Assembly: GCA_045601045.1 (NCBI GenBank)
Contig: JAZRZA010000020.1
Coordinates: 1-6,440, forward strand
DNA from: UBA1181 sp045601045
GTDB lineage: Bacteria > Bacteroidota > Bacteroidia > Bacteroidales > Paludibacteraceae
Length of the DNA stretch: 6,440 nt
Direction of reading: 5' to 3'
This document shows, one piece after another, positions 6,424-6,440 of the stretch. Numbering within the stretch: position 1 is the stretch's first letter; every line of letters starts with the position of its first letter. The position numbers were made by a program, and so were the translations under genes. The notes under the pieces were generated by a model. It was given only the letters and a program-made list of their open reading frames with translations, did no database searches and was not told the DNA's origin.

Positions 6424-6440
6424 TTTAGCGGACACCAATA
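6424..6440 (-). repeat. right terminal (or internal inverted) repeat (17 bp)
   Basis: Read on the minus strand it is identical to 6173-6189. Because the window stops exactly here, it cannot be seen whether the identity continues or whether this is the true edge of the element. Confidence 0.75.

Larger units (their letters stand above)
6173..6440. mobile_element. 268-bp segment bounded by perfect 17-bp inverted repeats (MITE-like or IS end)
   Basis: TATTGGTGTCCGCTAAA at 6173-6189 reappears exactly inverted at 6424-6440, the last base of the window. The segment begins 15 bases after the zntA stop codon. It holds no transposase; the only frame of note is 45 codons (6277-6414), reading MFTELFDLKKRSY at its start, which I do not recognise. 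It is either a non-autonomous miniature element ending at 6440, or the outer end of a larger insertion sequence whose transposase lies to the right. Target-site duplication cannot be tested because the right flank is outside the window. Confidence 0.6.

Noticed and set aside
1..6440. CRISPR arrays, tRNA or rRNA genes
   Set aside because: No regularly spaced repeats, cloverleaf-like segments or rRNA signatures were noticed on either strand.

Overview
The window looks like chromosomal DNA from a member of the Bacteroidales (Bacteroides or Parabacteroides type). This rests on A-rich leaders in place of Shine-Dalgarno sites ahead of the first genes, a perfect TAnnTTTG -7 box upstream of both divergent transcription units, and the style of the proteins. 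The genus is an inference and was not tested by any search.

Layout. Positions 1-136 hold no convincing gene, only an 18-bp perfect palindrome (68-85) and possibly the last 16 codons of a gene entering from the left. Positions 137-3949, on the minus strand, are a tightly coupled three-gene operon: hsdM (type I modification methyltransferase, 3949 to 2393), a DUF1016/YhcG-type PDDEXK nuclease (2396 to 1302) and hsdS (specificity subunit, 1309 to 137). The reading frames overlap by 4 and 8 bases. No hsdR lies in the window; it would have to be beyond position 1 or elsewhere. Positions 3950-4123 are a divergent intergenic region with a promoter for each side and two dyad symmetries. Positions 4124-6157, on the plus strand, encode a P1B-type zinc/cadmium/lead-exporting ATPase (zntA-like) with an unusual Cys/His-rich N-terminal tail in place of a heavy-metal-associated domain. 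Positions 6173-6440 are a 268-bp segment bounded by perfect 17-bp inverted repeats, carrying four copies of an 11-base core. It is either a MITE-like element or one end of a larger insertion sequence.

How the genes work together. HsdM and HsdS together form the DNA-recognising methyltransferase; with an HsdR supplied from outside the window they would form a restriction enzyme. The nuclease between them is translationally coupled to both, which suggests it works with the complex. The metal exporter is a separate detoxification gene that simply shares the intergenic region.

Most notable. Two perfect loop-less palindromes, 28 bp in hsdS and 26 bp in the nuclease gene, lie inside reading frames and are translated as in-frame peptides. 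They resemble mobile palindromic repeats that have inserted into protein-coding genes, as Rickettsia palindromic elements do.
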